Source of the DNA: Dactylosporangium aurantiacum
GTDB lineage: Bacteria > Actinomycetota > Actinomycetes > Mycobacteriales > Micromonosporaceae
Length of the DNA stretch: 64,000 bases
Direction: 5' to 3'
NCBI RefSeq assembly: GCF_000716715.1
Contig: NZ_JNYJ01000060.1
Coordinates: forward strand, 10,912-74,911
Shown here: piece by piece, positions 41,698-51,013 of the stretch
Layout of the letters: each line of letters starts with the position of its first letter
Position numbering within the stretch: the stretch's first letter is position 1
Program-made: the position numbers and the translations under genes
The notes under the pieces: model-generated
What the model was told of the DNA's origin: nothing
What the model saw: the letters and a program-made list of their open reading frames with translations, nothing else
Databases searched by the model: none

Positions 41698-43101
41698 TCA
41701 GCCCTGGTACTGGGCGATGATCCTGGTGAAGTCCCACGCGTTCTGGGAGACGCCGCTACAGGTGTCGTCACCGGTGCCGCCGCCGTTGCACGGGCGGTCG
41801 CGGTTGGCCGACCAGAACGTGAAGCGGGCGAGGTGGTGCTGCTGGGCGTAGGCGAGCATGGTGCGGAAGTCCGCCACGGTGACCGTCTCGCCGACGTCGG
41901 TGATGCCGTTCATCGAGGAGATGCCGGCGTGCCGGTACGCCTGGTCGTCGGTGTACCCGTAGCCGTTCTTGATCGTGTTCTTCAGCCCCTCGGCGGCCTG
42001 GACGGTGAGCGCGCCCATGTTCTGGCCGGCGGCGCCGAAGTCGAACGGCATGATGGTCCACGCGTCGACGGTCAGCCCTGACGCGGCCGCCCGGTTGATC
42101 ATCGTGGCGTCGGGGCCGTTGCGGTCGCTGGGGAACGTGACGTAGACGGCCACGCCCGGGTTGTTGGCCTTGACGGTCTTCAGCGCGTCGATGGTCCGCT
42201 GCTGCAGCGTCGCGTTGTTGTAGACGCTGCCCTCGATGTCGATGTCGATCGCCTTGAGGCCGTACGCGTTGATGACCTTCTGGTACGCGGCCGCGAGCGT
42301 CGAGGCGCTGCTGCACGTCTGCTCCAGCCACGGCCCGGACGCGCCGCCGAAGGAGACCGCGACGTTGCCGCCGGCGCCGCGGATGTTGTTGATGACGGTC
42401 TGGTCCTGGCCACCGGTCAGCGGCCGGTACCCGTCCCACAGCGGCTCGCACGCGCCGTTGGACAGGATGAACGCCATCGTGAACCACTTGACCCCGGTGG
42501 CCGCCATGATCGTGCGCGGGTCGGGCAGGTTGCCCCAGCCGAGGTACGCGTACGGCGCGGCGCCCATGGCCGGGTTCGACACCGGCGGGTTCGATGTGGG
42601 CGGGTTGGACGTCGGGGTCGTGGTGCCGCCGCCGATCGTCCACTTCTGGTTGGCGGTGCCGCCGCACGTCCAGATCTGCAGCTGGGTGCCGTCGGCGGAG
42701 CTCTGGCCGGTCGCGTCGAGACACTTGCCGGCGTTCGGGTTGGTGAGGTCCTTCGCCGCGCTGTACGTCCACCGCTGGGCGACGGTGCCGTTGCAGTCCC
42801 ACAGCTGGACCTTGGTGCCGTTGGCGGTCCCGGCCGCGGCCACGTCCAGGCACTTGCCCAGCACGCGCAGCGTGCCGTCGTCGCCGAACGTGATCCGCTG
42901 GGCCGCGGTCCCGTTGCACGTGTAGAGCTGGATCTTCGTGCCGTTGGCCGTGGCCGCGCCGGCCACGTCGATGCACTTGCCGGCGATGCCGGTGATCGGG
43001 CCGGTCGTCGCCGCGGCGGCGGTGTTCATCGCCACCACGGTCACCGTGCCGAGCGCCGCCACTGCGGCGGCGGCGAGAAGTACGAGGCGGGGGCTGCGCA
43101 T
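41698..43101 (-). CDS. Secreted GH18 chitinase-like enzyme with ricin-B-lectin domain
   Basis: A 467-residue secreted protein. The signal peptide ends at about residue 32 (MNTAAAATTG). A ricin-B trefoil (about 33-160) has AQRITF, AQRWTY and NQKWTI with GKCIDVAG/GKCLD boxes, followed by a Thr/Pro/Asn linker and a GH18 barrel (about 185-467): PYAYLGWGNL, KWFTMAFILSNG, NVAVSFGGASG, the catalytic AIDIDIEGS with Asp286, Asp288 and Glu290 (proton donor), WTIMPFDFG and FTFWSANRDRPC. The DxDxE motif is the short form found in bacterial chitinase D-like and endoglucosaminidase branches. It would cleave extracellular chitin or N-glycans. Ribosome binding site GAAAGG; promoter is shared in design with the lectin protein. 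Confidence 0.92.
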   Translation of the reverse strand: MRSPRLVLLAAAAVAALGTVTVVAMNTAAAATTGPITGIAGKCIDVAGAATANGTKIQLYTCNGTAAQRITFGDDGTLRVLGKCLDVAAAGTANGTKVQLWDCNGTVAQRWTYSAAKDLTNPNAGKCLDATGQSSADGTQLQIWTCGGTANQKWTIGGGTTTPTSNPPTSNPPVSNPAMGAAPYAYLGWGNLPDPRTIMAATGVKWFTMAFILSNGACEPLWDGYRPLTGGQDQTVINNIRGAGGNVAVSFGGASGPWLEQTCSSASTLAAAYQKVINAYGLKAIDIDIEGSVYNNATLQQRTIDALKTVKANNPGVAVYVTFPSDRNGPDATMINRAAASGLTVDAWTIMPFDFGAAGQNMGALTVQAAEGLKNTIKNGYGYTDDQAYRHAGISSMNGITDVGETVTVADFRTMLAYAQQHHLARFTFWSANRDRPCNGGGTGDDTCSGVSQNAWDFTRIIAQYQG

Positions 43102-43161
43102 GAGTGCAGGCCTTTCGGGAGCAAGAGGGCCATCTGTTAGCACCTCTTCCAGATAGAGCGC

Positions 43162-43191
43162 AGGCTATGCACTTCCCTTTTTTTGAGTCAA
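43162..43191 (-). promoter_or_regulatory. Promoter of the GH18 gene: TTGACT-N18-TAGCCT
   Basis: On the minus strand TTGACT (43186-43191), an 18-bp spacer containing an A-tract, and TAGCCT (43162-43167), about 55 nt before the ATG at 43101. Both hexamers and the spacing are identical to the promoter at 38521-38550. Confidence 0.72.
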
Positions 43192-43333
43192 CAAAAAACT
43201 GGAAACATCAGGAGCACTTAAGGAACCGTTACGGTCCACCCGGCCGGGACGATCGGCGCGGTACCTCTCGGAGGGACGCGTCACCTGTGACCGTGGCTCC
43301 TCGGCTACCGTGCTTCGATGATCCTTCCCGGTT

Positions 43334-43774
43334 ATGCGGACACGTTCCCGGACCTTCACGCCTCTTCGGCGTGGCCGGGGTTCCGGGTCGAGCTTCGCGA
43401 CGGCGCCGAACTTGGAGGGGCACCAGCGCGCCCCCGGGCTGTCCTGGCCGGAACTGGTCGTCGTCGCCGGCCGGCGGCCCGGCCCGGTCCGGCGAGCGCA
43501 GACCTCGCTCCCGCTCGCACCCGCGTTCGGTGACGAGGTGGCCGACACGCCCGACGCGGTGTCGGCGCTGTCGGAGGCGACGCGGACGCTTGGCGCCACA
43601 GGCGGCACCGCGGAGCTGGCTGCGCCGGCTGTCTCCGACGAGGTCGTGTTCTGGGGACACGTGTCGTGGGTGTCGGGTGTGCCCGACATGGACCACTCGC
43701 CGCGCGATCCGTCCAGTCCGTTCGCGCTCCCGGCGGCCGAGCGGCAGTTGGTTACAGCGCTGCTGGCACCCTGA
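43334..43774 (+). CDS. Doubtful ORF, possibly frameshifted gene
   Basis: A 146-residue frame whose second half reads like protein (LSWPELVVVAGRRPGPVRR, DEVADTPDAVSALSEATRTL, VSDEVVFWGHVSWVSGVPDMD, LPAAERQLVTALLAP), while the N-terminal part is Arg/Ser-rich and unconvincing. In the neighbouring frame ATG 43318 gives MILPGYADTFPDLHASSAW and GFRVELRDGAELGG, a more natural N-terminus. A single indel near 43430 would join the two into one gene of about 150 residues, so this may be a pseudogene. Family unknown. Confidence 0.4.
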   Translation: MRTRSRTFTPLRRGRGSGSSFATAPNLEGHQRAPGLSWPELVVVAGRRPGPVRRAQTSLPLAPAFGDEVADTPDAVSALSEATRTLGATGGTAELAAPAVSDEVVFWGHVSWVSGVPDMDHSPRDPSSPFALPAAERQLVTALLAP

Positions 43775-43893
43775 GCACTCGACCGCAACGGAGCGGACGC
43801 GGGGGCGCCAGGCGTCGACCGAATCGAGGCGCACGACCGCGACGGGCCGGCTCGTTCGGGTGGAGCTTCACGCCCGTCGCATCCCGAGGTCGG

Positions 43894-46800
43894 TCAGGAC
43901 CCGCCCGTCTGGTGGCCGTCCTCGAGGTCGCCTTCGGTCTCGAGGTACACCTGGCGGAGGGCGTCGAGCGTGGCCTGCTCCGGGTGCTCCCACAGCTTGC
44001 GGTCGGCGGCCTCCAGGAGGCGCTCGGCGATGCCGTGCAGCGCCCACGGGTTGGACTCGTCGAGGAACTTGCGGTTCTCCGGGTCGAACACGTAGGACTC
44101 GGCGAGCTTCTCGTACATCCAGTCGGCGACCACCCCGGCGGTCGCGTCGAAGCCGAACAGGTAGTCGACGGTGGCGGCGAGCTCGAAGGCGCCCTTGTAG
44201 CCGTGGCGGCGCATCGCGGCGAGCCAGCGGGGGTTGACGACCCGGGCGCGGAAGACGCGCGCGGTCTCCTCGCTGAGGGTGCGGGTGCGCACCGCGTCGG
44301 GGTTGGTGCTGTCGCCGACGTAGGCGGCGGGCGCGCGGCCGGTCAGGGCGCGCACGGTGGCGATCATGCCGCCGTGGTACTGGAAGTAGTCGTCGGAGTC
44401 GGCGATGTCGTGCTCGCGGGTGTCGGTGTTCTTGACCGCGACGCTGATGCGCCGGTAGGCGCCCTCCATGTCGCCGCGGGCGGGCAGGCCGTCCAGGTCC
44501 CGGCCGTACGCGTAGCCGCCCCACACGGCGTACACCTCGGCGAGGTCGGCGTCGTCGCGCCAGTTGCGGCTGTCGATGAGGGGCAGGATGCCGGCGCCGT
44601 ACGCGCCCGGTTTGGAGCCGAAGACGCGCAGGGTGGCGCGGCGGCGGTCGCCGTGGCTGTCGAGGTCGGCGGTGACGTGCGCGCGCACGTAGTTGTCCGA
44701 CGGCGACTCGGGCAGGTCCGCGACGAGCTGGACGGCGTCGTCGAGCAGGGCGACCACGTGCGGGAACGCGTCGCGGAAGAAGCCGCTGATCCGCATGGTG
44801 ACGTCGATGCGGGGGCGGCCGAGCTCGGCGAGGTCGACGGGGGAGAGGCTGACCACCCGGCGCGACGCGTCGTCCCAGTTGGGGCGGACCCCGAGCAGCG
44901 CCAGGGCCTCCGCGATGTCGTCGCCGGCGGTCCGCATGGCGCTGGTGCCCCACATCGACAGCCCGACGGAGGACGGCCAGGAGCCGTGCTCGGCGCGGTA
45001 CCGGGCGAGCAACGAGTCGGCCATCGCCTGGCCGGTCTCCCACGCGAGGCGGCTCGGGATCGCCTTCGGGTCGACGGAGTAGAAGTTGCGGCCGGTCGGC
45101 AGGACGTTGATGAGGCCGCGCAGCGGCGAGCCGCTCGGTCCGGCCGGGACATACCCGCCGTCGAGGGCGTGCAGCACCATCGCCAGCTCGTCGGTGGTCC
45201 GGGAAAGCCGGGGCACGATCTCCCGGGCGGCGAACTCCAGCACCCGCACCACATCCGAGTTCTCCGAAATATCGGAGATGTCGGAGGTGGGCCAGCCACG
45301 CGACTCCATCTCCGCCACGAGCGCCCTGGCCTGTGCCTCGGCCTCGTCGACGCTGATCCGGCCCGAGTCGCCCTCGGCGAGGCCGAGCGCCTCGCGCAGG
45401 CCGGGCAGCGCGGCGACCTGGCCGCCCCACATCTGCCGGGCCCGCAGCATCGCCAGCACCAGGTCGACCCGCGCCTCGCCGGCGGGGGCGACGCCCAGCA
45501 CGTGCAGCCCGTCGCGGATCTGCACGTCCTTGACCTCGCACAGCCAGCCGTCGACGTGCAGCAGGAAGTCGTCGAACCCGTCGTCGCCCGGCCGGTCGGC
45601 CAGGCCCAGGTCGTGGTCGAGGCGGGCGGCCTGGATCAGCGTCCAGATCTGGGCCCGGACGGCGGGCAGCTTCGCGGGGTCCAGGGCGGCGATCGTCGCG
45701 TGCTCGTCGAGCAGCTGCTCGAGGCGGGCGATGTCACCGTACGACTCGGCCCGCGCCATCGGCGGGATCAGGTGGTCGACCAGGGTGGCGTGCGCCCGGC
45801 GCTTGGCCTGGGTGCCCTCGCCCGGGTCGTTGACCAGGAACGGGTAGATCAGCGGCAGGTTGCCCAGGGCCGCGTCGGCGCCGCACGAGGCCGACAGCCC
45901 GACGGTCTTGCCGGGCAGCCACTCGAGGTTGCCGTGCTTGCCGACGTGCACGACCGCGTGCGCGCCGAACTCGTCGGCCAGCCACCGGTACGCGGCCAGG
46001 TAGTGGTGGCTGGGCGGCAGGTCCGGGTCGTGGTAGATGGCGACCGGGTTCTCCCCGAAGCCGCGCGGCGGCTGCACCATCACCACGACGTTGCCCTCGC
46101 GCAGCGCGGCGAGCACGATCTCGCCGTCGGGATCCCGCGAGGTGTCGACGAACAGCGAACCGGGCGCGGGGCCCCAGTGCCGCTCCATCGCCTCGCGCAG
46201 GTCCTCCGGCAGCGTCTGGAACCAGGTCCGGTACTTCGCCGCGGAGATCCTGATCGGGTTGCCCCGCAGCTGGTCCTCGGTGAGCCAGTTGACGTCCTGC
46301 CCGCCGGCGGCGATGAGCGTGTGCATCAGCGCGTCGCCGTCCTTCGGGAAACCGTCGGCGCCAACGTACCCCTGCTCGCGCATGGCCTCCAGCAGCCGGA
46401 CCACGCTGGCGGGCGTGTCGAGCCCCACGGCGTTGCCGATCCTCGCGTGCTTCGTCGGGTACGCGCTGAGCATCAGCACGACCTTGCGCTGCGCCGCCGG
46501 CAGGTGCCGCAGCCGGGCGTGCCCGACGGCGATCCCGGCGACCCGGCCGGCCCGCTCCCGGTCGGCGACGTAGACGGTGAGCCCGTCGGCGTCGACCTCC
46601 TTGAACGAGAACGGCACGGTGATGATCCGGCCGTCGAACTCGGGGATCGCGACCTGGGTGGCCGTGTCGAGCGGCGACAGGCCGTCGTCGTTGGCGTCCC
46701 AGGTGTCCCGGGCGCTGGTCAGGCACAGCCCCTGCAGGATCGGCACGTCCAGCGCCGCGAGGGCGCCCACGTCCCACGCCTCGTCCTCGCCCCCGGCCTG

Positions 46801-47463
46801 CGCGTCGGCGGGCCGGGTGCCGCCCGCGGCCAGGACCGTGACGACCAGCGCGTCGGCCTGCCGCAGCGTCTCCAGCAGCTCCGGCGGGGCGGTGCGCAGC
46901 GACGAGGCGAACACGGGCAGCGCCCGGCCGCCGGCGTCCTCGATCGCGTCGCAGAGCGTCTCCACGAACGCGGTGTTGCCGGCCAGATGGTGGGCCCGGT
47001 AGTAGATGACGCCGACGGTCGGGCCCTGCGCGGTCGTCGCCCGCTCCAGCGGCCCCCACGCCGGGGTCCGCGCCGGCGGGGCGAACCCGTGCCCGGTGAG
47101 CAGGACCGTGTCGGACAGGAACTTGTGCAGCTCGGCGAGGTTGGCCGGGCCACCCTCGGCGAAGTACGCGTGCGCCTCGGCGGCGACCCCGGCGGGCACC
47201 GTGGAGTGGCGCATCAGCTCGGCGTCGGGCAGCTGCTCGCCGCCGAGCAGGACCACGGGCAGCGGCAGCCGCAGCAGCGCGTCGAAGCCCTCCTGCCAGT
47301 CCCGGTAGCCGCCCAGGAACCGCACCACGACCAGGTCGGCGCCCTCGGCCAGGGCCGGCAGGTCCGCCACGGCGGTCCGCGACGGGTTGGCCAGCCGGAA
47401 CACCGCGCCGCTGGTGCGCGCGCTGAGCAGGTCGGTGTCGGACGTCGACAACAGCAGGATCAC
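43894..47463 (-). CDS. cobN: Cobaltochelatase large subunit
   Basis: A 1189-residue CobN/BchH-type subunit that binds hydrogenobyrinic acid a,c-diamide and inserts cobalt with ATP supplied by the AAA+ partner. Family landmarks run in order: VGVIYYRAHHLAGNTAFVE, LMLSAYPTKHARIGNAVGLDTPAS, RHWGPAPGSLF, VVMVQPPRGFGENP, HVGKHGNLEWLPGKTVGLS, INVLPTGRNFYSVDPKAIPS, SMWGTSAMRTAGDD, and near the end NPRWLAAMRRHGYKGAFELAATVDYLFG. GTG 47463 follows GAGGGAGGACCCCGGC. A riboswitch precedes it. A short low-GC insert (TSDISDISENSD) at about 45257-45290 is unusual. The likely partner ATPase is the gene at 15561-17657. Confidence 0.97.
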   Translation of the reverse strand: MILLLSTSDTDLLSARTSGAVFRLANPSRTAVADLPALAEGADLVVVRFLGGYRDWQEGFDALLRLPLPVVLLGGEQLPDAELMRHSTVPAGVAAEAHAYFAEGGPANLAELHKFLSDTVLLTGHGFAPPARTPAWGPLERATTAQGPTVGVIYYRAHHLAGNTAFVETLCDAIEDAGGRALPVFASSLRTAPPELLETLRQADALVVTVLAAGGTRPADAQAGGEDEAWDVGALAALDVPILQGLCLTSARDTWDANDDGLSPLDTATQVAIPEFDGRIITVPFSFKEVDADGLTVYVADRERAGRVAGIAVGHARLRHLPAAQRKVVLMLSAYPTKHARIGNAVGLDTPASVVRLLEAMREQGYVGADGFPKDGDALMHTLIAAGGQDVNWLTEDQLRGNPIRISAAKYRTWFQTLPEDLREAMERHWGPAPGSLFVDTSRDPDGEIVLAALREGNVVVMVQPPRGFGENPVAIYHDPDLPPSHHYLAAYRWLADEFGAHAVVHVGKHGNLEWLPGKTVGLSASCGADAALGNLPLIYPFLVNDPGEGTQAKRRAHATLVDHLIPPMARAESYGDIARLEQLLDEHATIAALDPAKLPAVRAQIWTLIQAARLDHDLGLADRPGDDGFDDFLLHVDGWLCEVKDVQIRDGLHVLGVAPAGEARVDLVLAMLRARQMWGGQVAALPGLREALGLAEGDSGRISVDEAEAQARALVAEMESRGWPTSDISDISENSDVVRVLEFAAREIVPRLSRTTDELAMVLHALDGGYVPAGPSGSPLRGLINVLPTGRNFYSVDPKAIPSRLAWETGQAMADSLLARYRAEHGSWPSSVGLSMWGTSAMRTAGDDIAEALALLGVRPNWDDASRRVVSLSPVDLAELGRPRIDVTMRISGFFRDAFPHVVALLDDAVQLVADLPESPSDNYVRAHVTADLDSHGDRRRATLRVFGSKPGAYGAGILPLIDSRNWRDDADLAEVYAVWGGYAYGRDLDGLPARGDMEGAYRRISVAVKNTDTREHDIADSDDYFQYHGGMIATVRALTGRAPAAYVGDSTNPDAVRTRTLSEETARVFRARVVNPRWLAAMRRHGYKGAFELAATVDYLFGFDATAGVVADWMYEKLAESYVFDPENRKFLDESNPWALHGIAERLLEAADRKLWEHPEQATLDALRQVYLETEGDLEDGHQTGGS

Positions 47464-47479
47464 GCCGGGGTCCTCCCTC

Positions 47480-47493
47480 GGGGTCCGCGCCCC
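47480..47493 (-). promoter_or_regulatory. Expression-platform hairpin of cobN
   Basis: On the minus strand GGGG-CGCGGA-CCCC (47480-47493) ends directly at the ribosome binding site GAGGGAGGA (47471-47479). The loop CGCGGA and position match the hairpin in front of the locus A chelatase gene. Its GGACC can pair with GGTCC next to the B12 box, so it may be the kissing partner that hides or exposes the ribosome binding site (inference). Confidence 0.6.
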
Positions 47494-47512
47494 AAGTCGG
47501 TCGGGAAAGGTC

Positions 47513-47660
47513 GGGCGGCGGAGAGTCTCCTGGCTCCCGGATCGGCGCTCGTCCCCGGCCTTCCCGGGCTCGCGCCCAGTGGCCTCGTTCGGAGACTCAC
47601 TCCCCGGTCACAGTGGCGGGACCGCGCCGGACTCGCACCGGCTTCCTCCACTCGTCGCCC
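47513..47660 (-). promoter_or_regulatory. Cobalamin riboswitch of cobN
   Basis: Read on the minus strand, the element starts near GGGCGACG (47653-47660), contains GAGGAAGCCGGTGCGAGTCCGG-type pairing, the B12 box GCCACTGTGACCGGGGAG (47600-47617) and the 3' signature GAGCCAGGAGACTC, and closes with CGCCGCCC (47513-47520). Its length of 148 nt and its distance of 50 nt to the start codon nearly equal those of the locus A element. It should repress cobN when cobalamin is plentiful. Confidence 0.94.
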
Positions 47661-47695
47661 GTACAGCACCGCCAACTCTCCTGGACACCGCTGAC

Positions 47696-47726
47696 TTGAG
47701 TCAAGCGACGAGCCGCGCAGTAGTAT
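47696..47726 (+). promoter_or_regulatory. Leaderless promoter of the cobG operon
   Basis: TTGAGT (47696-47701) and TAGTAT (47721-47726) are spaced by 19 bp, and the GTG of cobG begins 8 bases after the -10 box, so transcription should start at the start codon. The operon therefore lacks room for a riboswitch of its own. Confidence 0.6.
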
Positions 47727-47733
47727 CCGGCCC

Positions 47734-48876
47734 GTGCAGGCTGCCAGTGGACGCGACGCTCCGGACCGGTGCCCGGGCGCCGTGCAGGTCCACGCCGCGG
47801 CCGACGGCGGGCTGGCCCGGGTCCGGCTGCCCGGCGGCCGGCTCGGCCGGGACGCCCTCGCCGTGCTGCGGGCCGCCGCCATCGACCTCGGCGACCCCGA
47901 CCTGGAGCTCACCTCCCGGGGCAACGTGCAGGTCAGGGCGCTGCGACCAGGTGCGGAGCTGGACCTGGCGGCCCGGCTGACCGGGGCCGGGCTGCTGCCG
48001 TCGGCGACGCACGAGCGGGTCCGCAACCTCGTCGCCAGCCCGCTGAGCGGCCGCGACGGCCGCGGCGCGCTCGACGTGCGGCCGGTGGTGGCCGCGTTCG
48101 ACGCCGGGCTGTGCGCCGACGCCGCCCTCGCCGCGCTGCCGGGCCGGTTCCTGGTGACGCTCGACGACGGCCGCGGCGACGTGACCCCGCTCGGCGGCGA
48201 CGTCGGCCTGTACGGCGACCGCCTCACCCTGGCCGGCACCCCCGCCACGGCACCCGCCGCCGGTGACCCCGCGGCCCTGCTGCTGCGGGCCACCAGGGCG
48301 TTCCTGGCCGAGCGGGCCGAGCAGGGCGGCACGGCGTGGCGCCTCGCTGAGCTCACCGACGGCCCCGCCAGGGTCGCGGCGCGCCTGGGCGCGTCCCTGG
48401 ACGAGGACGCCCGTCCGTCCGGCGGTGGCGGGTCCGCGGCAGGGTGGACCTCCCAGGCCGGCGGGCTCGCCGCGATCACGGCCGTGGTGCCGCTCGGGCG
48501 GCTCACCCCCGCGCACGCCGCGGCGCTCCTCGACGCCGCGCCGGAGGAGATCATCGTCACGCCGTGGCGGACCGTCGTCGTGCCGGACGTACCCGTCGAA
48601 GAAGCTGGACGGGTCGAAACGCTGCTGACGGCCGCCGGGCTGGTCACGGACCCCGCGTCGCGGTGGGCCGGGGTCACCGCGTGCGCGGGCCGGCCCGGCT
48701 GCGCGAAGGCCCTCGCCGACGTGCGGGCCGACGCCCGGGCCGCGGTCGCGGCGGGCACGACGCCGGCCGGGTCGCCGGTGCACTGGGTCGGCTGCGAACG
48801 GCGCTGCGGCGCACCGAAGGGAAGGCACGTGGAGATGCTCGCGACCGCCGACGGCTACCGGAGCACGGCGGCATGA
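47734..48876 (+). CDS. cobG: Precorrin-3B synthase (CobG, oxygen-dependent)
   Basis: A 380-residue sulfite/nitrite-reductase-like protein. It shows the duplicated ferredoxin-like half domain ([35 protein letters not shown]) and the Fe4S4 motifs [17 protein letters not shown] and [13 protein letters not shown] in the C-terminal half. CobG converts precorrin-3A to precorrin-3B with O2, which marks the aerobic cobalamin pathway. GTG 47734 appears leaderless. The stop overlaps cobH (ATGA), and the operon runs divergently from cobN. Confidence 0.93.
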   Translation: MQAASGRDAPDRCPGAVQVHAAADGGLARVRLPGGRLGRDALAVLRAAAIDLGDPDLELTSRGNVQVRALRPGAELDLAARLTGAGLLPSATHERVRNLVASPLSGRDGRGALDVRPVVAAFDAGLCADAALAALPGRFLVTLDDGRGDVTPLGGDVGLYGDRLTLAGTPATAPAAGDPAALLLRATRAFLAERAEQGGTAWRLAELTDGPARVAARLGASLDEDARPSGGGGSAAGWTSQAGGLAAITAVVPLGRLTPAHAAALLDAAPEEIIVTPWRTVVVPDVPVEEAGRVETLLTAAGLVTDPASRWAGVTACAGRPGCAKALADVRADARAAVAAGTTPAGSPVHWVGCERRCGAPKGRHVEMLATADGYRSTAA

Positions 48877-49499
48877 CGGCCTTCGACTACGTGAAGGACG
48901 GCGCGGAGATCTACCGGCGGTCGTTCGCGACGATCCGGGCCGAGGCCGAGCTGTCCGGCCTGCCCGCCGACGTCGCCCAGGTCACCGTCCGGATGATCCA
49001 CGCGTGCGGGATGGTCGACCTCGCCGGCGACGTCGGGTACAGCGCCGACGTGGTGCGCCTCGCCCGCGCCGCGCTGCGTGCCGGCGCCCCGGTCCTCTGC
49101 GACGCGGAGATGGTCGCCTCCGGCGTCACCCGGGCCAGGCTGCCCCGCGACAACGAGGTCCTGTGCACGCTGCGCGACCCGCGGGTGCCGGCGCTCGCCG
49201 CCGAGCTGGGCACGACCCGCAGCGCCGCGGCCCTCGAACTGTGGGGCGACCGGCTCGCCGGCGCCGTCGTCGCGGTCGGCAACGCCCCGACGGCGCTGTT
49301 CCGGCTCCTGGAGATGGTCGCGGCCGGCGCGCCGCGCCCGGCGGCGGTGCTCGGCATCCCCGTAGGGTTCATCGGGGCGGCCGAGTCGAAGGCGGCCCTC
49401 GCCGCCTCGGACCTGCCGCACCTGGTCGTGCACGGCCGCCGGGGCGGCAGCGCGATGGCGGCCGCCGCCGTCAACGCGATCGCGGACGAGAAGGAATGA
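48873..49499 (+). CDS. cobH: Precorrin-8X methylmutase
   Basis: A 208-residue CbiC/CobH enzyme that migrates the C11 methyl to C12, giving hydrogenobyrinic acid. Landmarks: [34 protein letters not shown] with the catalytic His, [45 protein letters not shown]. Coupled by ATGA overlaps to cobG upstream and cobIJ downstream. Confidence 0.97.
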   Translation: MTAFDYVKDGAEIYRRSFATIRAEAELSGLPADVAQVTVRMIHACGMVDLAGDVGYSADVVRLARAALRAGAPVLCDAEMVASGVTRARLPRDNEVLCTLRDPRVPALAAELGTTRSAAALELWGDRLAGAVVAVGNAPTALFRLLEMVAAGAPRPAAVLGIPVGFIGAAESKAALAASDLPHLVVHGRRGGSAMAAAAVNAIADEKE

Positions 49500-51010
49500 C
49501 CAGCGTGGAGATCGGGCGGCTGTACGGCGTAGGGCTCGGACCGGGCGACCCGGAGCTCGTCACGGTGAAGGCGGCCCGGCTGATCGAGGCGGCGCCCGTG
49601 GTCGCGTTCCACAGCGCCCGCCACGGGCGCAGCATCGCCAGGTCGATCGCCGAGCCGTACCTGCGGGCGGGCCAGATCGAGGAGGCGCTGGTCTACCCGG
49701 TCACCACCGAGGCGATCGCCGACTACCGCACGGTCATCGAGGAGCACTACGACGCGTGGGCGGCCCGGCTCGCCGCGCACCTCGACGCGGGCCGTGACGT
49801 GGTGGTGCTGTGCGAGGGCGACCCGCTGTTCTACGGCTCGTACATGCACATGCACAAGCGGCTCGCGCACACGTACCCGACCGAGGTCGTCCCGGGCGTC
49901 ACCTCGGTCTCCGGCGCGTCCGCGGTGCTCGGCCGGCCCCTGGTCGAGCGGGACGAGATCCTCACCGTCCTGCCCGGCACGCTCCCCGCCGACGTGCTCG
50001 CCGAGCGGCTCGCCGCGACCGACTCGGCCGCGGTCATGAAGTTGGGTCGTACGTTCACCACCGTTCGCGACGCCCTGGAGCGGGCCGGCCGGCTGCAGGA
50101 CGCCTGGTACGTCGAGCGCGCCACCACCGCCCGGGAACGCGTCGCCCCGCTGTCCACGGTCGACCCGGCGGACGTGCCGTACTTCTCGATCGCGCTGCTG
50201 CCCAGCCGGGTGCACGAGGAGACCGCGTCGGCGCTGCGGGCCGCCGAGCCGGCCGTCGCCGCCGGTGAGGTCGTCGTCGTCGGGCTCGGCCCGGCCGGGC
50301 GCGACTGGCTCACCCCGGAGGCCCTGGCCGCGGTCGAGGCCGCCGACGACCTCGTCGGCTACGGGCCGTACCTGGACCGGATCCCGGCCAACCCGCGGCA
50401 GCGCCGGCACGCCTCCGACAACAAGGTCGAGGCGGAGCGGGCCGAGTTCGCCCTGGCACTGGCGAAGGACGGCGGCCGGCGCGTCGCCGTGGTCTCCTCC
50501 GGCGACCCCGGCGTGTTCGCGATGGCGGCCGCGGTCCTGGAGGTCGCCGCCGAGCCCCGCTGGAAGGACGTGCCCGTCCGGGTCCTGCCGGGGCTGACCG
50601 CGGCGCAGGCCGTGGCGAGCCGGGTCGGCGCGCCGCTCGGCCACGACTTCTGCGTGCTGTCGCTGTCGGACCGGCTCAAGCCGTGGGACGTCATCGCGGC
50701 CCGCCTGGAGGCCGCGGCCGGCGCGGACCTCGTCATCGCCATCTACAACCCCGGCTCCAAGAGCCGCACCTGGCAGGTCGAGGCGGCCCGGGACCTGCTG
50801 CTGCGGCACCGCTCCCCGGACACCCCGGTGGTCCTCGGCCGCGACGTCGGCGGGTCCGGCGAGCGGGTCCGCGTGGTGCGCCTCGCCGAGCTGGACCCGG
50901 CCGAGGTCGACATGCGGACCCTGCTCATCGTCGGCTCGTCGCAGACCCGCGCGCTGGACCGCGGCGACAGCGGCACCCCGGTCGTGTTCACGCCGCGCCG
51001 GTACCCCTGA
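49496..51010 (+). CDS. cobIJ: Fused precorrin-2 C20- and precorrin-3B C17-methyltransferase
   Basis: A 504-residue fusion of two tetrapyrrole methylases. The CobI half (about 1-245) has [55 protein letters not shown] and MKLGRTF; it methylates C20 of precorrin-2. The CobJ half (about 255-504) has [61 protein letters not shown] and [14 protein letters not shown]; it methylates C17 with ring contraction of precorrin-3B. Such CobIJ fusions are common in actinomycetes. ATG 49496 overlaps cobH and follows GAGAAGGA. Confidence 0.96.
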   Translation: MTSVEIGRLYGVGLGPGDPELVTVKAARLIEAAPVVAFHSARHGRSIARSIAEPYLRAGQIEEALVYPVTTEAIADYRTVIEEHYDAWAARLAAHLDAGRDVVVLCEGDPLFYGSYMHMHKRLAHTYPTEVVPGVTSVSGASAVLGRPLVERDEILTVLPGTLPADVLAERLAATDSAAVMKLGRTFTTVRDALERAGRLQDAWYVERATTARERVAPLSTVDPADVPYFSIALLPSRVHEETASALRAAEPAVAAGEVVVVGLGPAGRDWLTPEALAAVEAADDLVGYGPYLDRIPANPRQRRHASDNKVEAERAEFALALAKDGGRRVAVVSSGDPGVFAMAAAVLEVAAEPRWKDVPVRVLPGLTAAQAVASRVGAPLGHDFCVLSLSDRLKPWDVIAARLEAAAGADLVIAIYNPGSKSRTWQVEAARDLLLRHRSPDTPVVLGRDVGGSGERVRVVRLAELDPAEVDMRTLLIVGSSQTRALDRGDSGTPVVFTPRRYP

Positions 51011-51013
51011 GCC

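Noticed and set aside
36798..43101. DasR-type operator (ACTGGTCTAGACCAGT-like) near the GH18 and ngc genes
   Set aside because: Looked for by eye upstream of both; no convincing match was seen, so control by DasR is not claimed.
43666..47694. Very long plus-strand frame (over 1300 codons) opposite cobN
   Set aside because: Antisense to a clear CobN; low-complexity Gly/Val/Asp/Arg sequence without domains. It also crosses the riboswitch.
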